From: Ruminococcaceae bacterium UBA5450
GTDB lineage: Bacteria; Bacillota; Clostridia; Oscillospirales; Acutalibacteraceae
Reading direction: 5' to 3'
Assembly (NCBI GenBank): GCA_002424295.1
Contig: DIQY01000034.1
Location: 902-18,334 of the forward strand
DNA: 17,433 nucleotides
Within the stretch, counting starts at the first letter, position 1. Every line of letters begins with the position of its first letter. This document shows, in pieces, positions 1 to 9,200 of the stretch. The position numbers and the translations under genes were made by a program. The notes beneath the pieces were generated by a model. The model was not told where the DNA came from. It saw nothing but the letters and a program-made list of their open reading frames with translations, and did not search any database.

Positions 1-293
1 GAATAGAGATTTAAGGACCCGGTCAGGTCCTTATCCTTAATTGTAGTTTCTTGACCCGTTTGAGTCGATATGACGGCGAAAGACTCCTGCTCTCCCTTTG
101 AATAAATAACAGCTATTTCCTTTGAATTGTGAGAGCAAACATAGTCCTGTACTTCCGCGTTTTTCCTTAGCGAAGTGAGGATTGTGTCCAGATTGCCGGA
201 TTTATTTGCGGGAACTGACAAATGAGAACAACCGGTGAATAATATGGGAAATCCAATCCCAATTAACATTAAATACTGACTGAGCTTTTTCAT
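1..293 (-). CDS. Small lipoprotein, 3' end cut off by the window edge
   Basis: The minus strand reads 97 codons from an ATG at 293 to the window edge without a stop. The protein begins MKKLSQYLMLIGIGFPILF, a basic N-terminus followed by a hydrophobic stretch, then TGC, which fits a type II signal peptide with a lipobox (F-T-G-C, Cys at about residue 22). The mature part is hydrophilic. It should be exported, lipidated on the Cys and anchored on the outside of the membrane. The start is supported by a GGAGG ribosome binding site 7 bases upstream and by a promoter at 329-357. The family is not recognised, and the C-terminus lies outside the window. It is transcribed divergently from the defence operon and is probably unrelated to it. 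Confidence 0.72.
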   Translation of the reverse strand, partial: MKKLSQYLMLIGIGFPILFTGCSHLSVPANKSGNLDTILTSLRKNAEVQDYVCSHNSKEIAVIYSKGEQESFAVISTQTGQETTIKDKDLTGSLNLY

Positions 294-307
294 ATGTTAC
301 CTCCGTT

Positions 308-326
308 ACTTGAATTACACTCAAGT
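308..326 (-). promoter_or_regulatory. Operator-like dyad in the lipoprotein 5' region
   Basis: Perfect 6-base inverted repeat ACTTGA-7-TCAAGT, just downstream of the predicted -10 box (329-334) and therefore over the transcription start and 5' leader. This position fits a repressor operator. No regulator gene is visible in the window, so the binding protein is unknown. Confidence 0.35.
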
Positions 327-328
327 CA

Positions 329-357
329 ATAATATTTGTATGCCGCCACCTTGTCAA
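329..357 (-). promoter_or_regulatory. Sigma-A type promoter of the lipoprotein gene
   Basis: On the minus strand, TTGACA (352-357) and TATTAT (329-334) are separated by exactly 17 bases, close to the housekeeping consensus. The -10 box lies 36 bases upstream of the ATG at 293, leaving a short leader that contains the dyad at 308-326 and the GGAGG ribosome binding site. Confidence 0.7.
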
Positions 358-416
358 CATAGAAGCCGCCGTTAAAAAACTGATTTAAGGTAGAATGATT
401 TGTATGCCTTGCAAGG
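334..416. repeat. Short direct repeat and palindrome beside the promoter
   Basis: The 11-mer ATTTGTATGCC occurs at 334-344, inside the lipoprotein promoter, and again at 398-408. The second copy runs into the perfect 10-base palindrome CCTTGCAAGG (407-416). On the minus strand both copies follow a TTG-AAGG stretch, so the second looks like a degenerate duplicate of the promoter segment without a usable -10 box. It may be a second regulator site or an old small duplication. Confidence 0.3.
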
Positions 417-449
417 TCGCGTATCTTTACCCTTTTGAAAAAGTTTTTT

Positions 450-474
450 AAACTCCCGGCACAGCCGGGAGTTT
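450..474 (+). terminator. Strong GC-rich hairpin, probable intrinsic terminator
   Basis: An 11-base perfect stem (AAACTCCCGGC / GCCGGGAGTTT) closes on a 3-base ACA loop and is followed by one more T before CGTAC. The stem is strong but the U-tract is short. No plus-strand gene precedes it in the window. It may insulate the lipoprotein gene from the defence operon or terminate in both directions. Confidence 0.5.
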
Positions 475-586
475 TCGTACTACAATAAAACTGCGGAAGA
501 AAAAATGGTTCTCTTTCGCAGTTCGTATATTCTGCTAATAATACAGACACAAAATTACAAAATATCTTCGAATTCTACATATTTCC

Positions 587-615
587 TTGATTATTTGCTA
601 TTCTGGGATTATAAT
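587..615 (+). promoter_or_regulatory. Predicted promoter of the Druantia-like operon
   Basis: TTGATT (587-592) and a perfect TATAAT (610-615) are separated by 17 bases. This is the best promoter-like match between the hairpin at 450-474 and the first gene. It implies a 5' leader of over 200 bases, long enough to carry regulation. The start site is not proven. Confidence 0.55.
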
Positions 616-630
616 TTATTTAATGTATTC

Positions 631-673
631 GGTATAGGATAATCTGATGGAATTTACAGGCAAGGGCTATACC
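631..673 (+). repeat. Inverted repeat in the operon leader
   Basis: GGTATAG (631-637) is matched perfectly by CTATACC (667-673), with 29 bases between. It lies about 15 bases past the -10 box, so it could be a long-looped RNA stem in the leader or a pair of half-sites for a regulator. Chance occurrence is possible. Confidence 0.25.
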
Positions 674-845
674 ATGATGTTTGAGTAATACATGTAATAG
701 CGATAGTGGAAAGTTCAGCAAGAAATAACCGGTTAAAATTTGGGGCAATCTATATTAAATCTATTGAAGAAAACTATTAGCTTGGAAAGCTCGATTCAAA
801 AACGGCACAGCAGTGATAGATCATAATAATAATGAGGCGAGCAGT

Positions 846-2471
846 ATGAACGAGCGGCAGCCTTCGTTGACTCATGTAGAAAAATGGAATGACGAGATTA
901 AGAAATATACGCACATTACCATAGATGAAGCGAAAGAAGAATATTCTGGAACGATAAGTGCCAGCACTAGGATTTTCCGTTGTTATGCTTGCGGAGACTA
1001 TGTATCTTTGACAAAAGAAGGTATTCAAGAGCGCCATTTTAGGCATGAACATGACGAGAGCTGTCGCTGCCCGGATAAAGTGGGAAATAATTCTGCATCC
1101 TATACACGGGAATGTCAGGAAATACGGAACAACAGCCGCTCTCTGCCGTTCTATCTGAAAACTGATCAAAAGGGGATCTGGTTTGAAATCGGATTTTTTC
1201 GGCTTGACCGAAAGTCTTTCCATAAGTATAGAAATATGAAAGTTCGCATTTTGACTGAAACAGGCCATATTCTGAAAACTTACTGGATTAGACCGGAAAA
1301 CTTTGGTCAAGTGCCGATTACACATATAAAAATTGGTTCGGAATGCAGCAAAAAATATATGCTGGAATACTTAAATACGGAATCAAACAAAATTGAGTGT
1401 AATTTTTCCTTGGCATGGGGAAAAGAAATTTGCGGAATCGATCCTTGCGGGACAGTTTTTGATGGAAAATCCGGCAAACGGATTCCGGATGGTGCCTGTG
1501 TGGAAGTGGAACATCAATACTGGCTTTTTACAAAAGAACAGATTTCACAATACAATGATGTACATATTTGCGAAAATACACGGTTAGAGATTCCTATCGA
1601 ATGGCATTTATATCAAATCGTCGCTAATACCGCCTGCCAGAGTGCAGCCAATTTCTTTCGTGGTTATCGGCTCTTCTTGACCGGAAGCCCGGAAAAGTTT
1701 ACTCTTCTCTGGCCGGTTTGCACGCAATATCTTTCAGAGCATATCATCCTGTATACCGGAGAAGGACTATCGTTGCTCCGTTATCGGGAACAGACGGAGC
1801 GCAAGGAAATTTTTCTTGGTATGTCAAAAGCGGAAACAGAGGATGCTCCGGGAGATCAAACAAAGAAACTACAGTTTGTTGATTTGCCGAACTGTGGTGC
1901 AGCTTACATGCCTCTTGTGTGGATTCGTAGAAATGAAATCAATCAATATGTGTATCTGCTGAAAGATCCATTGCAGGAAAGAGCGAAAAAGCCTGAAATT
2001 CGTGTGTTGGATCAAGATGGCAAAATTTTGGCAGATGATGATTACTTCTCACTTCCGCTGGGCGGCAAAATCTCTGTTTTTGCATCCTTTAACGGTTTCG
2101 TAGAAATATGGGAAGATGGTTTTCCTGTAGATAGAATTGAAATTAAGAGCAAGACAGAAACTGAGCACTTTCCAGTTCATTATGGTTGGAAAATTCGACT
2201 GTATCAGGGCCTCGACTGTATCCGTGAAATTTGTTTTCAGCACAAAGCATCGGAAGATGTCTTATGCGATTTGCATATGCCAGATATGGAATTATTGATA
2301 AGGCTCAAACGATGCAAAGGAAAAATTGTGTTTTTGCCGCATTCCATTGGTTGCATTGCGCTCAAGATGGCAGACTATCCACGGACGAAAAGATGGTTTT
2401 CCGCCGCAGTGCGAAAGCAGTCAATTCCGGAAGATGCACTTGCGCTGCTAAAAGGCTGTTTTGAGGAGTGA
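846..2471 (+). CDS. Zinc-module protein with CoiA-like N-terminus, first gene of Druantia-like operon
   Basis: 541-aa protein. Residues 46-75 carry C46-x2-C49, then HFRHEH (64-69), then C73-x-C75. This is the pattern of the zinc-binding N-terminal module of CoiA-type proteins (CxxC, a short loop, HFxH, Cys). The rest, about residues 90-541, has no motif I recognise; the C-terminal half looks beta-rich. No catalytic nuclease residues could be assigned. An in-frame GTG at 813 would add 11 residues but has no ribosome binding site, whereas ATG 846 has GAGG at 834-837 with 8-base spacing, so 846 is chosen. It is followed 6 bases later by the 907-aa gene and precedes a DruE-like helicase in the same operon. 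Its position corresponds to druB of type I Druantia, but that is inference from gene order; I cannot confirm homology. A nucleic-acid sensing or adaptor role is a guess. Confidence 0.82.
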   Translation: MNERQPSLTHVEKWNDEIKKYTHITIDEAKEEYSGTISASTRIFRCYACGDYVSLTKEGIQERHFRHEHDESCRCPDKVGNNSASYTRECQEIRNNSRSLPFYLKTDQKGIWFEIGFFRLDRKSFHKYRNMKVRILTETGHILKTYWIRPENFGQVPITHIKIGSECSKKYMLEYLNTESNKIECNFSLAWGKEICGIDPCGTVFDGKSGKRIPDGACVEVEHQYWLFTKEQISQYNDVHICENTRLEIPIEWHLYQIVANTACQSAANFFRGYRLFLTGSPEKFTLLWPVCTQYLSEHIILYTGEGLSLLRYREQTERKEIFLGMSKAETEDAPGDQTKKLQFVDLPNCGAAYMPLVWIRRNEINQYVYLLKDPLQERAKKPEIRVLDQDGKILADDDYFSLPLGGKISVFASFNGFVEIWEDGFPVDRIEIKSKTETEHFPVHYGWKIRLYQGLDCIREICFQHKASEDVLCDLHMPDMELLIRLKRCKGKIVFLPHSIGCIALKMADYPRTKRWFSAAVRKQSIPEDALALLKGCFEE

Positions 2472-2477
2472 AAAGTT

Positions 2478-5201
2478 TTGAATAAACCGGAAGATTACAA
2501 AGAGTTCTATAGAAAGCTATTGGAATCTATAGTAAAAAGCGGAAAGCAAGACGTCATCATACATATTTTAGAGCGCAAGGATAGGTTGCCTGCTGTTCAC
2601 ACAATTCGCGTATGTTTACAAGAAAAACGGATTGGTGGTGCCCTAAATGCCCTGACATCTTCGTCAAACACAGATGTTTCTAACGAATTTCTTCTCCTGG
2701 TCAAAGATGAATTCAGCTGTAGCCAAAAAATTACAGATAAAATACAATATGAAGATATTGACAAAAAAATCAATGATCAAAATGCTATTGGCTACTTTGC
2801 TTATTTTTTGATAAAAAATGATCTTTTTGCCTGCAGAAAAATCAGCCAAAAGCTTTTACAAGAGAAAACGCAGAAAAATCAGATTCCTATGAAAATTTCC
2901 GGACTGGAAGCAGAAATGCAGAAACTCAATGAGGAGCTTAAAGAGGCAAAACGAACGCAGCATAAGCAGGAAAAAGTCATTGAGCAACTGGGTCGTGAAA
3001 AAAGCATATTGGAAAACAAAACCCAGAAGCTAAAGGAACAAGCGGACACAATCAAATCTTTAAATGAGAAAATTAGTAAGCTCTTGAAAAGCAATGAAGA
3101 TTTAAAAGCTGAAACCAGCCAGATGAAGCAAGAGGAAAAATCATGGGAAAATAACGGATCTGATGAAACCATCGAAAAGACTTCCTTGTTTTTACTGGAA
3201 GAAAACAGTGGGCGAAGATACCTTCAACGTGTCGCAGATTTTGACGGAAATCGCCTTATCCGTTTTTCAAGTGATAACGACAGAGAAAAGCGCTTTGATA
3301 ATAGAGACCAATTTTCTTTCCATATGGAACATTTTGATGGGCTGGACGCTGGCACGGCACAGATTTTTGATTGGTTCGCTAAACCGAAACAACAGGATCC
3401 GGAAAAAGATGAAGCAAATATCACTTTCAGAGATTATAGAATACCTATAGAACTAATCGACCTGCGCACGCACAACAGAAACGAAGCCCTGCAAAATCTG
3501 AAAAATGGTTTTCAGTGGCTGTATTTTGGGGATAACGGACAATATTTGTATGTGTTATCCCACCGGGACGACGGCACTGTGGAAGCGTTGTTTTGTCCCA
3601 AGGGAACTTTGAAAAAAGAAAATAATATAATCCATATTAACCCGGTCATCACCAGTTTAGAGCAGTATTCTATTGAAAGGAAAGATCTACTTGTCGTCCC
3701 GTTTTTCAGCTTTGACAGTAGAATTCGGATTTTTTATGCAAGTCTGGAACTCGGAGAGCCCCAAAAGCGGATACTCCTTTGCACACCGTATGAGGTGGCT
3801 GCGCACTTTGTACGAGAATATGCAACGGAAGCGAAACTGAAAAACATCATTTCGGGTCGACAAAACTGGCAGGCATTTCGCGGCTTTATCAACGCAGAAT
3901 GCATGGAGCCTATCTGTAAAAAGATCGCTTCCGAGTGTGGTTATAATGAAAGGCAAGCAAAAGAATGCTTGAACCAATTTTTAAACTGTTCCGAGCAATA
4001 TTTATCCGGTACAGACGAGGACACGCGGTTGGTTACCACTTTGGTGGAACGTAACCCATCACTCCTCAAAAAATACAAAACCATCGTTCAAGAAGAATGG
4101 GAAAAAGGAAATGCTGAAAAATTGAAAGCAATTGGTGAGCAGATTACTGCTCAGTCAGCATTGATTCAGGGTATGCAGCAGGAGCGGGAAAAACTTTCAG
4201 GAGAAATTAGGACAAAGCAAAGTGAATTGACCGCTTTGGAGCAAGAGATCGGCTCTAAACGGCAACTCGGTAACGACACGCTCCATGAAGTGCGTCAGAA
4301 AATCTGTGAAGCACGAAAAGACACCGCTGGCTTTCTCGCGGAACTTTCCGTATATTTTCCACAGTCTGAAACTACTATGATGGAAAATGGGAAACAGAAA
4401 GCAAGCGCCGCATTCTACGAGGGTCTACTAATAAAAGATGGCTTAGCTGAAACAGTGGTTACCACCTCTGTTCTTCTGAATGTGATTCGTGACAACGTAG
4501 AAGAAGCCGGTGTCGGGGAAAATTATGCAGATGCAGTGGCAGCGTGGCTTTTGAGCGCTTATTGTGAGCAAATACCGCTTTTGCTTGCAGGCCCGGCTAC
4601 TGCCCAACTTGCAGACTCTGTTTCATGCGGAATCAGTGGACGCATGGCAGCACGGTTAACCTGCGGCGGAGAGTGGGATCAAGAGATTGCGGACCAGGCA
4701 GTAACAAGCAGTTCCCAAGTTGTGCTTGTGGAAAATCCTTTTTGTGGAGGGTGGATGGAACGAATGACATCCCTTGCTCTGAGTAGTGAAAAGCTATTTC
4801 TCTTTGCTACACCGTTTTCAGAAGACCTGACAATTGAGCCTAAAAGCCTATATCAGTACATGCTTCCGGTTTTCACGGATTCTTTTATTTGCACAGTTCC
4901 AAAGGAGCCGAAAATTGGTTCTGCTTGGGCGGGCCAGTTTTCTAAACTGAAGGGAAATGGAGAAGGTGCGTACCGGATGTCGTTTTTAAAACCAATTGGT
5001 TTGCTGAAGACACAGGCAAACCGACTATTTAGACGTTTTGAGGATTTCCTGGAAAAGCCGGCTGATTTTTACGAATTCTTACTTTGTATTTTACCGCTTG
5101 CGAAAATAACAGGCCATGGGCAGGAGGCAATAGACAAAATCAGAGATTCCCAACATCTGGACGCAGATGAGCAAAAATATCTTTTGACACTGTTGAGGTA
5201 G
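2478..5201 (+). CDS. Coiled-coil protein with degenerate ATPase-like C-terminal domain
   Basis: 907-aa protein starting at TTG 2478; GAGGAG at 2463-2468, overlapping the end of the previous gene, is its ribosome binding site. Residues 1-135 are a helical domain. Residues about 138-222 and 538-625 are Lys/Glu/Gln-rich heptad-like coiled coils flanking a globular middle domain. About residues 695-800 resemble an AAA-type fold in outline: LLLAGPATAQLADS sits where a Walker A loop would be, VVLVENP where Walker B would be, and LFLFATPF like a sensor 1 strand. The GK[ST] of a P-loop and the acidic DE pair are missing, so ATP hydrolysis is unlikely. The AAA reading is inference. It probably acts as an oligomerising or scaffolding subunit beside the helicase. 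Gene order would make it the druC counterpart; no sequence family is recognised. Confidence 0.8.
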   Translation: MNKPEDYKEFYRKLLESIVKSGKQDVIIHILERKDRLPAVHTIRVCLQEKRIGGALNALTSSSNTDVSNEFLLLVKDEFSCSQKITDKIQYEDIDKKINDQNAIGYFAYFLIKNDLFACRKISQKLLQEKTQKNQIPMKISGLEAEMQKLNEELKEAKRTQHKQEKVIEQLGREKSILENKTQKLKEQADTIKSLNEKISKLLKSNEDLKAETSQMKQEEKSWENNGSDETIEKTSLFLLEENSGRRYLQRVADFDGNRLIRFSSDNDREKRFDNRDQFSFHMEHFDGLDAGTAQIFDWFAKPKQQDPEKDEANITFRDYRIPIELIDLRTHNRNEALQNLKNGFQWLYFGDNGQYLYVLSHRDDGTVEALFCPKGTLKKENNIIHINPVITSLEQYSIERKDLLVVPFFSFDSRIRIFYASLELGEPQKRILLCTPYEVAAHFVREYATEAKLKNIISGRQNWQAFRGFINAECMEPICKKIASECGYNERQAKECLNQFLNCSEQYLSGTDEDTRLVTTLVERNPSLLKKYKTIVQEEWEKGNAEKLKAIGEQITAQSALIQGMQQEREKLSGEIRTKQSELTALEQEIGSKRQLGNDTLHEVRQKICEARKDTAGFLAELSVYFPQSETTMMENGKQKASAAFYEGLLIKDGLAETVVTTSVLLNVIRDNVEEAGVGENYADAVAAWLLSAYCEQIPLLLAGPATAQLADSVSCGISGRMAARLTCGGEWDQEIADQAVTSSSQVVLVENPFCGGWMERMTSLALSSEKLFLFATPFSEDLTIEPKSLYQYMLPVFTDSFICTVPKEPKIGSAWAGQFSKLKGNGEGAYRMSFLKPIGLLKTQANRLFRRFEDFLEKPADFYEFLLCILPLAKITGHGQEAIDKIRDSQHLDADEQKYLLTLLR

Positions 5202-5207
5202 CTAAAA

Positions 5208-6251
5208 ATGTTGTTCAAAGAAAGGCTGTGCAAAATTGCACAAGAACTGAATATTGCTCCATTTGCAAACGAATCTGACGTATCTGTAAAAGCAAGGTTG
5301 TTCTACAGTATAGCAGGAAGATGGGCACTTGCTTGTTTATGGAATGATGATCAGCAGGAAACCGTTTCGGCTGAATCTGTTTCAAATACGATTTGGGACT
5401 GTCTGGAAGCATTTTTGTGCATGAGTCCGGAAACATGCCAGCAATTTCGAAATGTAAAATTAGGAGATGTTGCAAAGAGAATAAGCCAGCAATATAGACA
5501 AACGGGATATTTTTATGAAAAAGCATACCGTGTCGGAGTTCCTGCTTTTACGCAGGCCAACGTAGATGACTGTTACTTTTTGCGTGGAATTCCACCGGGA
5601 TTTTCCTGCAAAATGAGTGGTCTTGGACCATATTGCATTGGTAGTGGCAATGCTGAAACAGATTCCATATCTCTGGAAGAGATGTTCCATTGCCTGCCTT
5701 TTCCAATTCAAAAATGGTGGAAAAAATTTCAGGCAATGCAGCGCTTTCATATTGTAGAAGAATGGCATTCATTTGAGTTTCTGCAAAAAGATATTCATAT
5801 AGGGACTAAGTGGTGGAAATCTCAGCCAGATGTTGACGGAGCAGTTTCTTTAACTCGCACAAATAGTGTACCTTCACAGGAATATTACTTGTATCGTTTT
5901 TCTAACGGTGTGATGCAGATATCAGATACTTTGCCCAATTGGCAAACAGAACATCTTGAATATTGTCGAATTGCAGCCGCAATTATGCAGGAAAACGGAA
6001 CTCCGCCACGAATTTACACGGAGGACGCTAGCGGTTCTAAAAAAATTAAACTCCAATATTTGTTGCCACCGCCAGAACAGAATTTCTTTGAACTGTACAG
6101 CTGGCCGTTAGATTTCACCGAGTTTGGTGCTGATTCCTCGAAAAATTCCGAATTTCATTTAAAAGTGAACCGCGTTATGGCGGGGGAAGTATATCCGGCA
6201 TTTCGGAAGTTTGCTTCACGGCTCGGCTATCATTTTGAGGAGGATAAATAA
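5208..6251 (+). CDS. Protein of unknown family, third gene of Druantia-like operon
   Basis: 347-aa protein starting at ATG 5208, with GAGG (5195-5198) nine bases upstream, overlapping the end of the 907-aa gene. There is no signal peptide or membrane segment, so it should be cytoplasmic. It is rich in aromatic residues, including Trp pairs near the middle (KWWKK, KWWKS), and has several scattered Cys without a clear zinc pattern. I recognise no catalytic motif. Its stop codon TAA overlaps the ATG of the helicase gene by one base, so the two are probably translationally coupled and made in similar amounts, which suggests a helicase partner. By position it corresponds to druD in type I Druantia; homology is not shown. 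Confidence 0.78.
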   Translation: MLFKERLCKIAQELNIAPFANESDVSVKARLFYSIAGRWALACLWNDDQQETVSAESVSNTIWDCLEAFLCMSPETCQQFRNVKLGDVAKRISQQYRQTGYFYEKAYRVGVPAFTQANVDDCYFLRGIPPGFSCKMSGLGPYCIGSGNAETDSISLEEMFHCLPFPIQKWWKKFQAMQRFHIVEEWHSFEFLQKDIHIGTKWWKSQPDVDGAVSLTRTNSVPSQEYYLYRFSNGVMQISDTLPNWQTEHLEYCRIAAAIMQENGTPPRIYTEDASGSKKIKLQYLLPPPEQNFFELYSWPLDFTEFGADSSKNSEFHLKVNRVMAGEVYPAFRKFASRLGYHFEEDK

Positions 6252-9200
6252 TGGAGCATGGTGCTGAGGGCGTTTACCATATTATCTGCAAGAGTCTGGA
6301 AGACTACTTGGAGACACAGTATTTTGGCAAAATTCCTTTCCTTGCTGATGCCGTTTCTGATAAACTAAGGGAAGAAGGAAATATCCGCCAAAAACCGTAT
6401 TTGGAGGCTTCTCCTGTTTACAAGAAATGGACGAAAGGTTTTGGTAGCATAGGCCTTCCAAAATGGGAAAGTGACTTTTTTACCCAACTTTCTGAAAAAA
6501 ATCTTGGCGTTTACAAAACGCCATATGAACATCAGATAAAAGCCCTGCGAGCTGCTGAAGCAGGAAAAGATGTATTCGTTTACACCGGCACTGGTTCCGG
6601 TAAAACGGAATGCTTTTTTTGGCCAATAATCGCAAAACTGGTAAAGGAAGCGCATGAAACTCCGGAAACTTGGAAAATGCGCGGTGCACGTGTTATCATC
6701 ATGTACCCAATGAACGCGCTTGTTTCCGACCAAATCAGCCGTCTTCGTCGCATTTTAGGTGACCCAGAAGGAAATTTCGTGCGGATTTTTCGATCTGCCT
6801 CTTCACAAAGCAGCCGCAGACCACGGTTTGGCATGTACACCGGCAGGACGCCTTACCCGGGGCATCCCGATCCGACACAAGATCACCATCTATCGAGAAC
6901 ACTGGCAAAATTCATGAAACCAGCCGACGAAAAAGATCAAAAGCTCTATTTCGAGCTTTTAGAGAAAGGCAGAATCCCTGCAAAGAAAGACCTAAACAGT
7001 TTCCTGCAAAGAGTACAGCAGGGCATTTATACGCCAGATCCGGAGGATGCCGAGCTGATTACTCGTTTTGAGATACAGAATAACTGCCCAGATATTCTAA
7101 TTACAAACTATTCCATGCTGGAATATATGCTTATGAGACCAATCGAAAAAGATATATGGGCGGACACAAAAAAGTGGCTTGAGAGTAGCCCGGAAAACCG
7201 TCTGCTTTTCGTTATCGATGAGGCGCACATGTACCGCGGGGCTTCCGGAGGTGAGGTAGCACTGCTTCTCCGTCGAATGATGTACCGGCTTGGGGTAGGC
7301 AGAGAAAGGTTACAGTTCATTCTTACGACAGCAAGTATCCCAGACTCTACGCAGGAGCAGAAGAATTGCGCGCATCAGTTCGCCCAGCAGCTGACCGCCG
7401 CAGAAGAGGCTACTTTTGAGTACATAACAGGGGTTCCGGAGCAGCTCAGCGGCAAAATGAAATACAGCATACCAAACAAAAAATTCCTTTCTTGTAGTAT
7501 AGAACGCATGGAAGGCTCAAAAGCAGAGCGCCTTGCAGAGCTAAACAGATTTTGGATTGGTATTTCCAATTCTGCTGCTCCGTTCCATACTCTTTCAACT
7601 GCAACTAGCTGGATGTACGACCATCTTGCAGAGTATGAACCATTTTATAAGATGCTCAAGCTGTGTCGCGGCAAAGCAAATGCTCTTGACACCCTTGCCT
7701 CAGTCATATTTCCAGAGCTTTCAATAGAGCAGAGCAAGCAAGCGGTGAGTGCCTTGCTGGAAATTGCGCCGCTTGCCAAAAACACAGAAGGAAGCGTGCT
7801 ATTTCCAGTACGAATGCATCTTTTGTTTCGTGGAATTGAAGGTGTATATGCCTGCACAGGAGACCACTGTAAGCATCCCCATTCCGACGGAAAAATTTCA
7901 CTTGGAAATATCTTAATTCATAACAATAGGTTAACCTGTCCAGACTGTGGAAGTATGGTTTACGAATTGCTCAATGACCGCCGTTGTGGTGCACTTTTTC
8001 TTAAAGGGTATGCCCTTCGTGAAGATATCGAAGATGGGGCAAAAACGTATTTGTGGCATGATCAGGGCTCCATTATAAAGAATCTAGAAACAGAGAATGA
8101 AGTCATCGAAGTCCATCTATATCTTCCCCAAGGTAATAATAGTATTCATACCGGAAGTGGTAAGTATTCTGCAAAACCCTGCTATCTCGATACGCGTAGC
8201 GGCTATTTGGAATTTGACGATACCGATGCAGAGAAGCCATGCTTTCGAAAATTGTATTACTGTCTACATGAAAGCAAAGGACGGCCAAATCTGCTTTCTT
8301 TTAGCAAATGCCCTAAATGCGGTCGTGATTTCAAATACAGGATTCCAACCTCTTTTGCAACAAAAGGGAACGAGCCCTTTTTTAATCTCATCAAGGCACA
8401 ATTTAGTGCGGAACCGTCTGTCCCGGGAAAAGACAGCGACCCGGTCAGATTTCCGAACGAAGGCAGAAAAGAGCTGCTGTTCTCGGACAGCCGCCAGCGT
8501 GCCGCGACGCTTGCCCGTGATCTGACAGAGGCTTCAGAGGAAACAGCTGTGCGGCAGCTCTTTATGCTTGCTGCACGGGATGCGGAGGAAGAGGACGATG
8601 AGGTAAGCCTTGACAGAGTATACGGTTATTTTGTATTGGAAGCTATGAAACGTCATATTGCGTTCCCTGACTGGCAGGGCTTTTACGATAACACCGAAAA
8701 GGTAAAACGGCGGAAAGTTATTGCTGATAAAAACGGGCTACATTTTCGGCCAAAACTTACTTTCAGTGATGCTCCCAGACAAATGCGAAAATGGCTTCTG
8801 CGTCTGTTTTGCGGTGGATTCAACACACTGGAAGACATGGGGCTTTGCTGGCTTCAACCGACTGACGACACTTTGTATGAAATTATTGAGGAAACCGGCT
8901 GTTCACAAGATGATGTTTTGGAATTGTTTCATACTTTTCTTTTGTATGCATTCGACCGATATGCACTTGGAGACACAATTAGTGATGACATTCGGGAAGA
9001 AATCACCCTCCCACATAGCGGCTTCGGTTTGCCGCGTGGAGATTATTTTTCCCAAAAAGCGCGTGAAGTCATGGGATGGAAGAAAAATTCACGGGAGGCC
9101 ATACGCTGGACAGATGCGTTCCAAGACACTTTTCTTTGTCGAAAGTCCGAAGACCTAAACGGAAATTATTACATTAAACTTGATAGTGTTAAGCCTTGTA

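Larger units (their letters stand above)
475..845. other. Non-coding region and leader upstream of the defence operon
   Basis: About 370 bases without a credible gene. It holds a plus-strand promoter (587-615), an inverted repeat (631-673) and an AT-rich leader of roughly 220 bases before the first operon gene. I see no remnant of the missing N-terminal part of the esterase at 11554 and no DruA-like coding sequence here. Confidence 0.6.

Noticed and set aside
326..550. Minus-strand open frame of 74 codons upstream of the lipoprotein
   Set aside because: It starts at a GTG without a ribosome binding site and runs through the strong hairpin at 450-474 and the lipoprotein promoter, so it is not a credible gene.
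813..845. GTG start that would extend the first operon gene by 11 residues
   Set aside because: There is no ribosome binding site before 813, while ATG 846 has GAGG at 8-base spacing; the extra residues are low-complexity (DHNNN).
777..1325. Minus-strand open frame of 182 codons opposite the first operon gene
   Set aside because: It lies entirely over the 5' part of the 541-aa gene and its promoter-proximal leader, has no ribosome binding site or recognisable motif, and the plus-strand gene has a zinc motif and good operon spacing.
8097..9158. Plus-strand open frames of 142 and 145 codons inside the helicase gene
   Set aside because: They are out-of-frame shadows of the helicase, which is continuous through the region with conserved motifs before and after.
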